The notes under the pieces: model-generated
Databases searched by the model: none
What the model saw: the letters and a program-made list of their open reading frames with translations, nothing else
What the model was told of the DNA's origin: nothing
Shown: positions 8,871 to 17,027 of the stretch, piece after piece
How the letters are laid out: each line of letters starts with the position of its first letter
Position numbering within the stretch: position 1 is the first letter of the stretch
Position numbers and translations under genes: made by a program
Origin: Halomonas sp. M4R1S46
GTDB lineage: Bacteria > Pseudomonadota > Gammaproteobacteria > Pseudomonadales > Halomonadaceae
Assembly (NCBI RefSeq): GCF_025725685.1
Contig: NZ_CP107008.1
Location: forward strand, 558,001-622,000
Direction: 5' to 3'
DNA: 64,000 nt

Positions 8871-8985
8871 CGTTCCCGGTCGCGGCGAGTCCAGGCGCTT
8901 GTGCTTCAGGCCCCGGCAGCGCCGCGCCGGCTGCCAGGGCCGGCCCCGTACAGTCCCGTGGCGGGGACCGGGCAGGGGGCGCGGG

Positions 8986-10998
8986 TCAGCGGCCGCGAAT
9001 CAGATCGGCGATCAGCCGGCGCCCCGGGTGCAGGTGGTCGGCCAGGGGGGCCTCGAGGGGCAGCGGCTCGTCGCAGATCATCGATGCGATCAGCTCGGCG
9101 GCCAGCGGCGCGCTGGCCAGGCCCCGGGAGCCGTGGGCCGCGCTGATCCACAGCCCGGGATGATGGCGGCCGGCGAGCGCCGGCACCCGGGTAGCGTCCT
9201 TGGCCAGCACCGCATAGTCCTCACGCCAGGCCGCGGCATCGGGGACCGGTCCGGCGTAGGGGGTCTTGTCGGGGCTGGCGGCCCGCACCGCGGCGCGGCC
9301 CGCGAGGTTCTCCGGGGGGAGTGCCACGCCCGCCGCCGCCAGGGCGGCCGGATAGCCGGGCAGGGTCCGCGCGAGCTCCTCGAGGTTGGCGGCGTGATCC
9401 GTCTCGCGCACCTCGCCGTCGGCCTCGTTGGGCGAGAAGGTCGCGCCGAAGGTCAGCCAGCCGTCGAGCGGCGGGGTGACATAGCCGCCGGCGCACACCA
9501 CCAAGCGCGGCGCCGGCGCCCCCTCGGGCAGGGCCAGGCGGGACACCTGGCCGCGCACCGGCTGCAGCGGCAGGGCGGTGGTCTGCGCGAAGCGGTTGGC
9601 GAGAGCCGCCGTGGCGATGACCACCTGGTCGACCTCGAGCCCGGCCTCGCCGGCCAGCGACAGCCGCCAACCGCCGGCGTCGGGGACGAGCGCCTGCACC
9701 TCGCCGCGCCGGGACGTCACGCCGGGGGTGGCCGCCAGGCGCCGGCACAGGGCGTCGGGCCGCACCCAGCCGGCCAGGGGATAGAAGAGGCCACCGCGAT
9801 CGATCGGCACTCCGGCCAGGGCACAGGCCTGCGCCGCCGAGACGCCCTGCACCACGCTGGCCGGCAGGCGGTGGTGGTCGAGGAAGCGCGCCTGGCGGCG
9901 CACCTCCCGGTCGTTCGGCGCCAGCTGCAGCACGCCGCCGGGTGTCCACAGCGTGCTCTCGGGATCGAGGGCGGTGAGCCAGCGATGACTGTGCAGCAGG
10001 CCGGCCAGGTAGCAACGGCTCTGCAGGTTGGTCTCGGCGGCGAGCTTGACGTAGAGCGCGCCCTGGGCGTTGCCGGAGGCCCCGGCGCCGGGGCCCACGC
10101 GGTCGATCAGGATCACCTCGACCCCGCGGCGCGCCAGCGCCGCCGCCGCCGCGGTGCCGGCGATGCCGGCACCGATCACCGCGACCCGGCGGGCCGGGCG
10201 GGGAGCGGGCGGCGTGTACCAGGGCGTCGCCCGGCGGCGGGCGTCCGCCGGCGGGGCGGCGATCTCGCCGGCCAGCATCTCTCGCTTGCGGCCGAAGCCG
10301 GCCACCTTGCGCCAGGCGAAGCCGGCGGCCGTGAGGCCGCGCTTGACCACGCCGGCGCAGGTGAAGGTGGCGAAGGTGGCACCGGGGCGCGAGCGCTCGG
10401 CCATGGCGGCGAACAGCTCGGGCCGCCACATCTCGGGGTTCCTGGCCGGGGCGAAGCCGTCGAGGAACCAGGCGTCGACCCGGCCGTCGAGCAGGCGCAG
10501 CCGCTCGACGGTATCGCCCAGGTGCAGGTCGAGGGTCACCCGCTCGTCGAGCCACAGGCGATGCACGCCGGCCACCGGCTCGGGCCACTGGGCGAGCAGC
10601 ACGGCGGCGCGCTCGGCGAGGTCCGGCCAGGCGGCGAGCGCCCGGGCCAGGTCGTCCCGGACCAGCGGGTACTTCTCGGTGGACACCAGGTGCAGGCGGG
10701 CCCCGGCCGGGGCCCGGGCGTCGAAGCAGGCCCAGGCGCAGAGCATGTTGAGGCCGGTGCCGAAGCCGGTCTCGCCGACCACGAAGGGGCGTGCCTCCCG
10801 CCAGGCCGCAAAGCGCTCGGGTAGCCGGTTGGCGGCGAGGAACACGTGCTCGGTCTCGGCGCGGCCGTCATGGCGCGAGAAGTAGACATCGTCGAAGGCG
10901 GTGGAATGCGGGGCCGTCTCGCCGCTGTCGTCCCGGCGCCAGTCGAGGTGGGCAGGCGTCAGGCCGGCGAGCGGCGGCAGGGCATCGGGGGCGGTCAC
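8986..10998 (-). CDS. mnmC: Bifunctional tRNA mnm5s2U biosynthesis protein MnmC
   Basis: MnmC finishes 5-methylaminomethyl-2-thiouridine at the tRNA wobble position. The C-terminal FAD domain removes the carboxymethyl group and the N-terminal SAM domain methylates the amine. The 670-aa product begins LTPAHLDWR...P.S..FDDVYFS, has the SAM motif ETGFGTGLNML, and shows DAWFLDGFAPARNPEMW. The oxidoreductase half opens with the dinucleotide motif VIGAGIAGTAAAAALARRG near residue 265. Length and domain order match E. coli MnmC. It is transcribed away from a region with DnaA-box-like sequences. Confidence 0.96.
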   Translation of the reverse strand: MTAPDALPPLAGLTPAHLDWRRDDSGETAPHSTAFDDVYFSRHDGRAETEHVFLAANRLPERFAAWREARPFVVGETGFGTGLNMLCAWACFDARAPAGARLHLVSTEKYPLVRDDLARALAAWPDLAERAAVLLAQWPEPVAGVHRLWLDERVTLDLHLGDTVERLRLLDGRVDAWFLDGFAPARNPEMWRPELFAAMAERSRPGATFATFTCAGVVKRGLTAAGFAWRKVAGFGRKREMLAGEIAAPPADARRRATPWYTPPAPRPARRVAVIGAGIAGTAAAAALARRGVEVILIDRVGPGAGASGNAQGALYVKLAAETNLQSRCYLAGLLHSHRWLTALDPESTLWTPGGVLQLAPNDREVRRQARFLDHHRLPASVVQGVSAAQACALAGVPIDRGGLFYPLAGWVRPDALCRRLAATPGVTSRRGEVQALVPDAGGWRLSLAGEAGLEVDQVVIATAALANRFAQTTALPLQPVRGQVSRLALPEGAPAPRLVVCAGGYVTPPLDGWLTFGATFSPNEADGEVRETDHAANLEELARTLPGYPAALAAAGVALPPENLAGRAAVRAASPDKTPYAGPVPDAAAWREDYAVLAKDATRVPALAGRHHPGLWISAAHGSRGLASAPLAAELIASMICDEPLPLEAPLADHLHPGRRLIADLIRGR

Positions 10999-11100
10999 GG
11001 CGGGGCTCCGGCGAACGGCGGTTGGTCAATGTTTGATCGATGTCGCCGCGGCGCCATCGCGACAGGGCTGGCGCAAGGCGTCCGCGGCGTTTCAACAGTG

Positions 11101-11138
11101 TTATCCACAGATGCTGTGGGAAAACCTCCGGTGGATAA
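11101..11138. promoter_or_regulatory. Cluster of DnaA-box-like sequences
   Basis: One perfect DnaA box (TTATCCACA, 11101-11109) is followed at 11131-11138 by an opposite-strand near-match (TTATCCACC) and between them a weaker TTTCCCACA (11115-11123). All lie within 38 bp, about 100 bp upstream of mnmC. The gap 10999-11368 also holds a repeat copy and two hairpins, and no convincing gene. Confidence 0.45.
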
Positions 11139-11179
11139 CTCAAGGCAAGGGCACGGTCCGGGCAGCTTCGATTCATGTC

Positions 11180-11262
11180 ACGAGCGAAGATAGGTTGACC
11201 GCCGCCGGAACGGAGACACCGGAGTTTACACGGCAGTAAATGAGGATGTTGATCGGACTCGC
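11180..11262. repeat. Diverged copy of the GGAGTTTAC...GTAAATGAGGA intergenic element
   Basis: The core CCGGAGTTTAC-N6-GTAAATGAGGA matches the centre of the larger element at 24089-24209, and the upstream CGAGCGAAG is also shared. This copy has lost most of the outer symmetry. Boundaries are approximate. Confidence 0.6.
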
Positions 11263-11294
11263 GCACGAGTACCGCCGGCGGCCAAGATCCCTAG

Positions 11295-11338
11295 GTTCGT
11301 TCCCTACGAACCCACGCACTTCCCACATCAATGTGGGT
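11295..11338. terminator. Two adjacent hairpins downstream of yciI
   Basis: A GGTTCGT/ACGAACC stem (11295-11313) and a CCCACAT/ATGTGGG stem (11323-11338) lie just past the yciI stop on the minus strand. They could end yciI transcription, but neither is followed by a clear U tract. Confidence 0.35.
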
Positions 11339-11368
11339 CGTCGAGCGCAGTAATGAATCGGTGCTGCC

Positions 11369-11668
11369 CTAGGGGAGGGCCTTCTTGAACGGCTTTACCG
11401 TCACCTTGGCGTAGACCCCGGCGATGATATAGGGGTCGGCGTCGGCCCAGGCCTGGGCGTTGTCCAGGTCCTCGAACTCGGCGATCACCAGGCTGCCGGT
11501 GAAGCCGGCCTCGCCCGGGTCCTCGCTGTCCACGGCGGGGTGCGGGCCGGCCAGTACCAGGCGGCCCTCGTCGCGCAGCTTCTCGAGTCGGGCCAGGTGA
11601 TCGGGACGGGCGGCCAGGCGCCGCTCCAGGCTGTTGTTCACATCTTCACTGATGATGGCGTAGAGCAT
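11369..11668 (-). CDS. yciI: YciI family protein
   Basis: A 99-aa dimeric alpha-beta barrel protein very close to E. coli YciI. It runs MLYAIISEDV, SLE.RL..RP.HLARL, DEGRL..AGP.PA.DS.DPG.AGFTGS, ADADPYI.AGVY..V.VKPFKK. The conserved His and Asp of the proposed active site are present. The cellular substrate is unknown. The start at 11668 gives the standard N-terminus, whereas the longer frame to 11722 has no support. It is divergent from the YciV-like gene; yciI and yciV/yciO are also near one another in E. coli. Confidence 0.93.
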   Translation of the reverse strand: MLYAIISEDVNNSLERRLAARPDHLARLEKLRDEGRLVLAGPHPAVDSEDPGEAGFTGSLVIAEFEDLDNAQAWADADPYIIAGVYAKVTVKPFKKALP

Positions 11669-11748
11669 CGCAGGATTTCCTAGGCAGAGCGGCTCGCGCC
11701 GCGTGGACGACTGGCTCGCCATTGACCGGGTAGGGTCGCGCGAGCACC

Positions 11749-12693
11749 ATGGTCATTATTCTGACAAAGTCACCTGCCGGCGTCATGCCAATGAATGCAC
11801 TTCCCGTGCGCTTCGAGGGCGATCCCCTCACCATCGACCTGCATATGCACTCCACCGCCTCGGATGGCGCCCTGGCCCCGGACGCCCTGGTGGCGCTGTG
11901 CCACGAGCGCGGCCTGAGCCATATGGCTCTCACCGACCACGACACCATGGACGGCGTCGCGACGGCCCGGGCGGCCGCCGCCGGGGTGGGGCTCTGTGTG
12001 CTGCCGGCCACCGAGCTCTCCACTCAGTGGCGCGGTATCAACATCCATGTGGTGGGGCTGCTGCCCGACGGCGCTCGGGGTGACCTGGTGGCCGGCCTCG
12101 TCGCCCAGGCCCAGGCGCGGGAGCGCCGCTCGCTGAAGATCGCCGAGCGCATGGAGAAGGTCGGCCTCGACGATGCCCTGGCCCGAGCCCGGGAGCAGGC
12201 CGGCTCGGACCGTCCGCTGGGGCGGCCGGACTTCGCCCGGGCCCTGGTGGCGGCGGGCCTGGTGCCCGACATGAGCAGTGCCTTCGCCAAGTACCTGGGC
12301 AACGGCAAGGCCGGCGATATCAAGGCCCACTGGCCCTACCTCTCCGAGGCGGTGGCCTGGATCCTCGATGCCGGCGGCGTGGCCGTGCTGGCGCACCCGC
12401 TGCGCCACGGCCTGACCCGGCGCAAGCGCGGCCTGCTGCTCGACGACTTCCGTGCCGCCGGCGGCCAGGCCGCCGAGCTGGTCAGCGCCTTCCAGAACCC
12501 CGACGTCACCCGGGACCTGGCCCGCCAGCTCCAGGAGCGCGAGCTGCTGGCCTCGGTCGGCAGCGACTTCCATTTCCCCGGCGGCCACCTGGCCCCGGGC
12601 ACCATGAGTCCGGTGCCGCGCACTGCGGTGGCGCCGGTCTGGACCCACCCGCGTCTGGCGGCCTGCCTCGGCCAGCCGGCGCCGGCCGCCTGA
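11749..12693 (+). CDS. rnm: PHP-domain phosphoesterase, RNase AM (YciV/TrpH) family
   Basis: A PHP-domain metal hydrolase of about 300 aa. The motifs are DLHMHSTASDG, ALTDHDTMDG, ELSTQWRGINIHV and the late SDFHFPGGH. E. coli YciV (RNase AM) trims 5' ends of small RNAs and rRNA and hydrolyses 3',5'-nucleoside bisphosphates; the same role is inferred here. Possible starts are 11749, 11785 and 11791. The last (MNALPVRF) matches the usual length better, and none has a clear ribosome binding site. The yciO homologue follows 44 bp downstream, as in E. coli. Confidence 0.88.
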   Translation: MVIILTKSPAGVMPMNALPVRFEGDPLTIDLHMHSTASDGALAPDALVALCHERGLSHMALTDHDTMDGVATARAAAAGVGLCVLPATELSTQWRGINIHVVGLLPDGARGDLVAGLVAQAQARERRSLKIAERMEKVGLDDALARAREQAGSDRPLGRPDFARALVAAGLVPDMSSAFAKYLGNGKAGDIKAHWPYLSEAVAWILDAGGVAVLAHPLRHGLTRRKRGLLLDDFRAAGGQAAELVSAFQNPDVTRDLARQLQERELLASVGSDFHFPGGHLAPGTMSPVPRTAVAPVWTHPRLAACLGQPAPAA

Positions 12694-12737
12694 GGCCGCG
12701 ATCGCGCCGAAACCACCTCACTGAACAGGGAGCGCCA

Positions 12738-13361
12738 ATGAGCCAGTTCTTCCAGATCCACCCGGACAACCCGCAGAAGCGTCTCATCGACCAGGCGGTG
12801 CAGATCATCCGCGACGGTGGGGTGATCGCCTATCCCACCGACTCCGGCTATGCCCTGGGCTGCCACCTGGGGGACAAGAAGGCCGTGGAGCGGATCAAGT
12901 GGCTGCGTTCCCTGGACGACAAGCACAACTTCACCCTGGTGTGCTCGGACCTCTCCGAGATCGGCACCTACGCCAAGGTGGACAACGCCGTCTTCCGCCT
13001 GCTCAAGGCGCACACCCCCGGGCCCTACACCTTCATCCTCCAGGCCACCAGTGAGGTGCCGCGGCTGCTGCTGCATCCCAAGCGGCGCTCCATCGGCGTG
13101 CGGGTGCCGGATCACCAGATCACCCGGGCCCTGCTCGACACCCTCGGCGAGCCGCTGATGAGCGTGACCCTGATCCCGGAGGGCGAGGAGCTGCCGATGA
13201 CCGATGCCGAGGAGATCCGCGAGCGCTTCGGTGCCCACCTGGACCTGGTCATCGACGGCGGCGCCTGCCATCTCGAGGCCACCAGCGTGGTCGACCTGCG
13301 CGAACTGCCGCCCAGGGTGGTGCGCGAGGGCCGTGGCGATATCGCCCCCTTCCAGGCCTGA
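12738..13361 (+). CDS. yciO: YciO, Sua5/YrdC family protein
   Basis: A 207-aa YrdC-fold protein (SQFFQIHPDNPQKRLI, VIAYPTDSGYALGC, KHNFTLVCSDLSE, PGPYTFILQAT, IGVRVPDH). The fold binds ATP and nucleic acid. The TsaC/Sua5 members make threonylcarbamoyl-AMP for tRNA t6A, but E. coli YciO has poor activity in that step, so its exact role is open. GGGAGCG provides a ribosome binding site. It is probably cotranscribed with the preceding PHP gene and is followed by a good terminator. Confidence 0.93.
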   Translation: MSQFFQIHPDNPQKRLIDQAVQIIRDGGVIAYPTDSGYALGCHLGDKKAVERIKWLRSLDDKHNFTLVCSDLSEIGTYAKVDNAVFRLLKAHTPGPYTFILQATSEVPRLLLHPKRRSIGVRVPDHQITRALLDTLGEPLMSVTLIPEGEELPMTDAEEIRERFGAHLDLVIDGGACHLEATSVVDLRELPPRVVREGRGDIAPFQA

Positions 13362-13388
13362 TTTCCCGTCATCAAGGCACGCCCCGCG

Positions 13389-13420
13389 CCGGCTCGCCTC
13401 CTGGTCGAGCCGGTTTCTTC
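13389..13420 (+). terminator. Rho-independent terminator after yciO
   Basis: CCGGCTCG / 9-nt loop / CGAGCCGG at 13389-13413, followed by TTTCTTC, 28 bp after the yciO stop. Confidence 0.75.
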
Positions 13421-13582
13421 ATGGCTGGAAAGACAAGGGGGTACGGTATCGCCTCTCTTTCATTATTTGAATGAGCAATAAAAATAAAATACGATCCAAT
13501 CGCCTTTCTTCGATAACAAGGTGTAATCGGATGGCGGACGATACCGTCGCCGACGTGATCACCGACGACAAGGAGAATTCCC

Positions 13583-14359
13583 ATGCCGATGTCTGGTTAC
13601 CGCCGTGCCGGCGCTGCCGCCGCCCTGGCCGGTCTGATGGCCCTGCCGCTGGCCGCGCCGGCTGTCGCCGACGACACCATGGTCTGCGCCCAGGCCGCCT
13701 ATGCCATGGGCCTGCGCTACCAGCAGCAGTCCGCCGAGGTCGCCGCGCTGCAGCGTCAGGGCTTCGCCCTGGCCCGCTATCGTCTCGAGGACCAGCTCGC
13801 GGCCCACGGCGAGGACGCCGACCTGGCGATCATCACCGACCTCGACGAGACGGTGCTGGACAACAGCGCCCTGCTGGCCCGGGACATGGCCGAGTGCCAC
13901 GACTACACCACCTGGGATACCTGGAAGCACTGGGAGCGTGAGGGCGAACCGGGCCTGATTCCTGGCGCCAGGGCCTTCCTGGACTTCGCCGACGAGCAGG
14001 GCGTGGCCATCTACTACGTCTCCGACCGCTACCAGGAGAACGAGGCCGACACCATCGCCACCCTGGAGGCGCTGAACCTGCCCCAGGTCACCGAGGGCAG
14101 CGTGATGCTGCTGGGCCCGCCCAAGGCGGAACGCCGCGCCGCGGTGGTCGAGGACCATACCCTGGTGATGCAGCTCGGCGACTCCCTGCACGACTTCGCC
14201 GGCGAGTTCGCCGACGCCGACCTCGCCGGGCAGCACGAACTCGTCGGGGAGCACGCCGGGCGCTTCGGCCAGGACTGGATCGTCTTCCCCAACGCCGGTT
14301 ACGGCGACTGGAGCGAGGCCGAGCTGGAAGCCTGGGAGGCGCCGCTCGAGGTCGAGTGA
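13583..14359 (+). CDS. Secreted HAD-superfamily acid phosphatase (class C / e(P4)-like)
   Basis: A 258-aa exported phosphatase. An N-terminal signal peptide ends around APAVA-DD. The body carries the class C/B acid phosphatase HAD motif DLDETVLDN, then YYVSDR (motif II) and a late acidic motif around LGDSLHDF. The e(P4) family dephosphorylates nucleotides or NMN in the periplasm. This protein lacks a lipobox cysteine, so it is predicted soluble rather than lipid-anchored. AAGGAG precedes the start. The 5' region (13440-13520) is clearly AT-rich compared with its surroundings and may hold the promoter. Confidence 0.87.
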   Translation: MPMSGYRRAGAAAALAGLMALPLAAPAVADDTMVCAQAAYAMGLRYQQQSAEVAALQRQGFALARYRLEDQLAAHGEDADLAIITDLDETVLDNSALLARDMAECHDYTTWDTWKHWEREGEPGLIPGARAFLDFADEQGVAIYYVSDRYQENEADTIATLEALNLPQVTEGSVMLLGPPKAERRAAVVEDHTLVMQLGDSLHDFAGEFADADLAGQHELVGEHAGRFGQDWIVFPNAGYGDWSEAELEAWEAPLEVE

Positions 14360-14396
14360 TCCGCCGCGACGACCGTCGTAAGGGAAACGCCCCGGG

Positions 14397-15284
14397 TCAG
14401 TCCCGGGGCGCTTCGTCGTCCTGGGCCCCGCCCCGGGGATCCGGGGTATTCTCGTCCAGCCAGGTCCCGCAGCGCAGGCAGTAGCGGGCCCGCTTCTCGT
14501 GACGATCGTGGCCGCAGCCGGGACAGGCCTCGTCGGAATAGCGTTCGGCGCGGATCGAGCGGATCACCTCGGCGGAGAAGACCCCGGTGGGCACCGCGAT
14601 GATCGAATAGCCGATCAGCATCACCATCATCGAGATGGCCTGGCCCAGCGGCGTCACCGGGGTGATGTCGCCGTAGCCCACCGTGGTCAGGGTGACCACG
14701 GCCCAGTAGATGGCGGTGGGGATGCTGGTGAAGCCGGCCTCGGCGGGTTCGATCAGATAGACCAGCGAGGCGAAGATGGTCACCAGCATGAAGACGGTGA
14801 ACAGGAACAGGAAGATCTGGTGGCTGCTGCGCATCAACGCCCCCAGCAGCAGGCGACCCTCGCCGACGAACTCCATCAGCCGCAGCACCCGGAAGATGCG
14901 CAGGGTGCGCAGCAGGCGCACCACCACCAGTGACTGGGTGCCGGGGAGCAGCAGTGCCAGCCAGGTGGGCAGGATGGCGACCAGGTCGATGACGCCGTAG
15001 AAGCTCTTGAGGTACTGCCAGGGCCGTTCCAGGCAATACAGGCGTACCGCCAGCTCGATGGTGAAGAGCAGCGTGAAGCCCCATTCCAGGCGAATGAACC
15101 AGTCGCCATAGGCCTCGCGCAGCGGGACGATGCTCTCCAGCATCACCACCAGCACGCTCGTCAGGATGACGCCGATCAGTGCGATGTCGAAGCCCTTGGC
15201 CAGCGGCGTGTCCGACTCGAAGATGATCTGGAAGACGCGTGTCCGGAGGCCTTCCGCGGCGGGCTTGAGGTCGTGGTGGTTCAT
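14397..15284 (-). CDS. Voltage-gated-type potassium channel with C-terminal zinc ribbon
   Basis: A 295-aa six-helix ion channel. S1-S3 are followed by an arginine-rich S4 (RLLRTLRIFRVLR), a pore helix and the K+ selectivity filter TTVGYGD, then S6. The tail carries CPGCGH...YCLRCG, a probable rubredoxin-type zinc ribbon, before an acidic C-terminus. Potassium flux fits a halotolerant lifestyle, but the direction and gating are inferred. The ATG at 15284 has AAGGATGA upstream; an in-frame ATG at 15293 sits directly against that site and is less likely. Confidence 0.9.
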   Translation of the reverse strand: MNHHDLKPAAEGLRTRVFQIIFESDTPLAKGFDIALIGVILTSVLVVMLESIVPLREAYGDWFIRLEWGFTLLFTIELAVRLYCLERPWQYLKSFYGVIDLVAILPTWLALLLPGTQSLVVVRLLRTLRIFRVLRLMEFVGEGRLLLGALMRSSHQIFLFLFTVFMLVTIFASLVYLIEPAEAGFTSIPTAIYWAVVTLTTVGYGDITPVTPLGQAISMMVMLIGYSIIAVPTGVFSAEVIRSIRAERYSDEACPGCGHDRHEKRARYCLRCGTWLDENTPDPRGGAQDDEAPRD

Positions 15285-15310
15285 GGGCGTCATCCTTGTG
15301 GTGGCCGGGC

Positions 15311-16180
15311 TCAGCCGAGCGATACCTCGCCGGGGAGTCGCCGCGCCAGGGCCAGGGCGCGCTGGCCGAAGGCCGTGGTCAGCCAGTCCGGCGTCGCCAG
15401 GGCCTCGGCGAGGCGGTGGGCGTCGGCGCTCACGGCATCATCGCCCAGCTCGGCCAGGCGTTGGAAGGCCTGGCGGGCCTGGTGGCGCCAGGCGTCGTCG
15501 CCGGTGTCGGCCAGGGCATCCAGGGCCACCACGGCGCGATGCAGCCAGGCCCCGGGGGGGCCGCCCTCGGGCAGCGCCCAGCGGCCGGCGAGCAGGGCGC
15601 CGCCGCGGGCGGCCTTGCTGGTGTCGGAGGGACGCAGCGGCACGTCCTCGGCGAGGCGCGCGGCGAGCTCGAGCACGGCGGCCGGGTCGCCTTCCTTGAG
15701 TTCGAGCTCCAGCTCTCGGATCGGCGCCTCGCGCCCGTCGCTGCGGATCTCGCCGATATCCAGCGCCACCTCGATGCTGGCGCTGTCATCTTCCAGCCAC
15801 CAGATCTCGCGCACGAAGTCGGTGGCGAAGCGAGGAGCCAGCCGCCCCAGCACGCCTTCGCCCAGCGCCTGCATGGGCGGCAGGGCGGCCAGCCCCGCGA
15901 GGTCGAGGCCCGGGCCCGGCACCTCCCATTCCCACTCATCGCGGCTCGACAGCCCGCCGCTGCCGTGGCCGCGGGTCTTCAGCGTCTGCAGCAGGCGGCC
16001 GTCGACGTGCCGCAAGCGCAGCGCCGCCCGGGCGGCCTCGAGGGTGCCCTCGGGGGTGTCGAAATAGGTGTTGCCGAGGCGGGTGGTCCGCGGGACGAGG
16101 CCGGCCAGGCCGGGGTGGTGTCGCAGGGCCTCGGGACCGGTGGAGCCCAGGGCCAGCTTGAGTTCGATCTCGTTTGCCAT
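15311..16180 (-). CDS. CYTH-domain inorganic triphosphatase (YgiF-like)
   Basis: A 289-aa protein beginning MANEIELKL, the ExExK signature of the CYTH/triphosphate tunnel metalloenzyme fold. It continues with YFDTP, ALRLRHVDGR..QTLKTRG and LELELKEGD. E. coli YgiF hydrolyses inorganic triphosphate. After about residue 200 there is a helical Ala/Leu-rich region that may be a shortened CHAD domain, though CHAD histidines are not obvious. The start at 16180 is set by the motif; the longer frame to 16249 is an artefact. It is divergent from the phosphate-transport operon. Confidence 0.87.
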   Translation of the reverse strand: MANEIELKLALGSTGPEALRHHPGLAGLVPRTTRLGNTYFDTPEGTLEAARAALRLRHVDGRLLQTLKTRGHGSGGLSSRDEWEWEVPGPGLDLAGLAALPPMQALGEGVLGRLAPRFATDFVREIWWLEDDSASIEVALDIGEIRSDGREAPIRELELELKEGDPAAVLELAARLAEDVPLRPSDTSKAARGGALLAGRWALPEGGPPGAWLHRAVVALDALADTGDDAWRHQARQAFQRLAELGDDAVSADAHRLAEALATPDWLTTAFGQRALALARRLPGEVSLG

Positions 16181-16226
16181 GCACGGCCGCCTTATATCAT
16201 TGTGATTAACGTTTGATGATTTTTTC

Positions 16227-16255
16227 ATGACGGCGCTCGCCCCAGTCACTATACT
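16227..16255 (+). promoter_or_regulatory. Candidate sigma-70 promoter for the pit operon
   Basis: ATGACG and TATACT are spaced by 17 bp, about 35 bp before the DUF47 gene. Four of six and five of six consensus bases match. No Pho box was recognised. Confidence 0.5.
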
Positions 16256-16288
16256 GGCGCCGCCATTTCCAAGTGCTCAGATGCCCCC

Positions 16289-16969
16289 ATGGTGACATCC
16301 AATCCCTTCTCCGCGATGTTCGGCCGCTCGCCATTCCAGCCGTTGCTGGCCCACATCGTCAAGGTCAATGACTGTGCCGACCAGCTGCTGCCGTTCTTCG
16401 AGGCCACCCTCAAGGGCGACTGGCAGGACGCCGGCGAGCACCGCGAGACCATCACCCGTCTCGAACACGAGGCCGACGAACTCAAGACCGAGCTGCGTCT
16501 CAACCTCCCCAACACCATGTTCCTGCCGGTCTCGCGCTCCGACCTGCTGGACCTGATCAGCGTCCAGGACAAGATCGCCAACAAGGCCCGCGACATCACC
16601 GGCATCATGCTCGGCCGCAAGATGCAGGTGCCCGACGAGCTGGCCCAGCCGATGCGCGACTACATGCAGACCTCCGTGGCCTGCGTGGCCCAGGCCCGCG
16701 AGGCCCTGGAGGAGCTCAAGGACCTGCTCGAGTCCGGCTTCGGTCGCAACGTCTCCGACGTCATGCAGAAGCTGATCCGCGAGCTGCACGTCCTGGAGCA
16801 GCAGGCCGACAGCCAGCAGGTGGCGATCCGCCGCCAGCTGTTCGAGCTGGAGGACCGTCTGCCGCCGGTGGACGTGATGTTCCTCTACAAGATCATCGAC
16901 TGGGTCGGTGAACTGTCCGACCGCGCCGAGCGCGTGGGTAGCCGCCTTCAGATCATGACGGCCAACTGA
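16289..16969 (+). CDS. DUF47/PhoU-like Pit accessory protein
   Basis: A 226-aa all-helical protein of the TIGR00153/DUF47 family, distantly related to PhoU. Such proteins are usually encoded just before a Pit transporter and are thought to tune its phosphate uptake. The sequence shows the E..HRE.I..LEHEAD.LK.ELR region and paired ExxxD motifs typical of metal-binding PhoU-like bundles. It is 58 bp upstream of pitA on the same strand, supporting a two-gene operon. The exact regulatory mechanism is not established. Confidence 0.9.
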   Translation: MVTSNPFSAMFGRSPFQPLLAHIVKVNDCADQLLPFFEATLKGDWQDAGEHRETITRLEHEADELKTELRLNLPNTMFLPVSRSDLLDLISVQDKIANKARDITGIMLGRKMQVPDELAQPMRDYMQTSVACVAQAREALEELKDLLESGFGRNVSDVMQKLIRELHVLEQQADSQQVAIRRQLFELEDRLPPVDVMFLYKIIDWVGELSDRAERVGSRLQIMTAN

Positions 16970-17027
16970 TCGGGCCCGGTCCGATCCACATCCGCCTCTT
17001 CTGACCGCTAGCAAGGGACACCGTCCT

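Noticed and set aside
10999..11368. Replication origin
   Set aside because: Only one perfect DnaA box and two weak ones, no AT-rich unwinding region, and no dnaA, dnaN, mnmG or parAB nearby.
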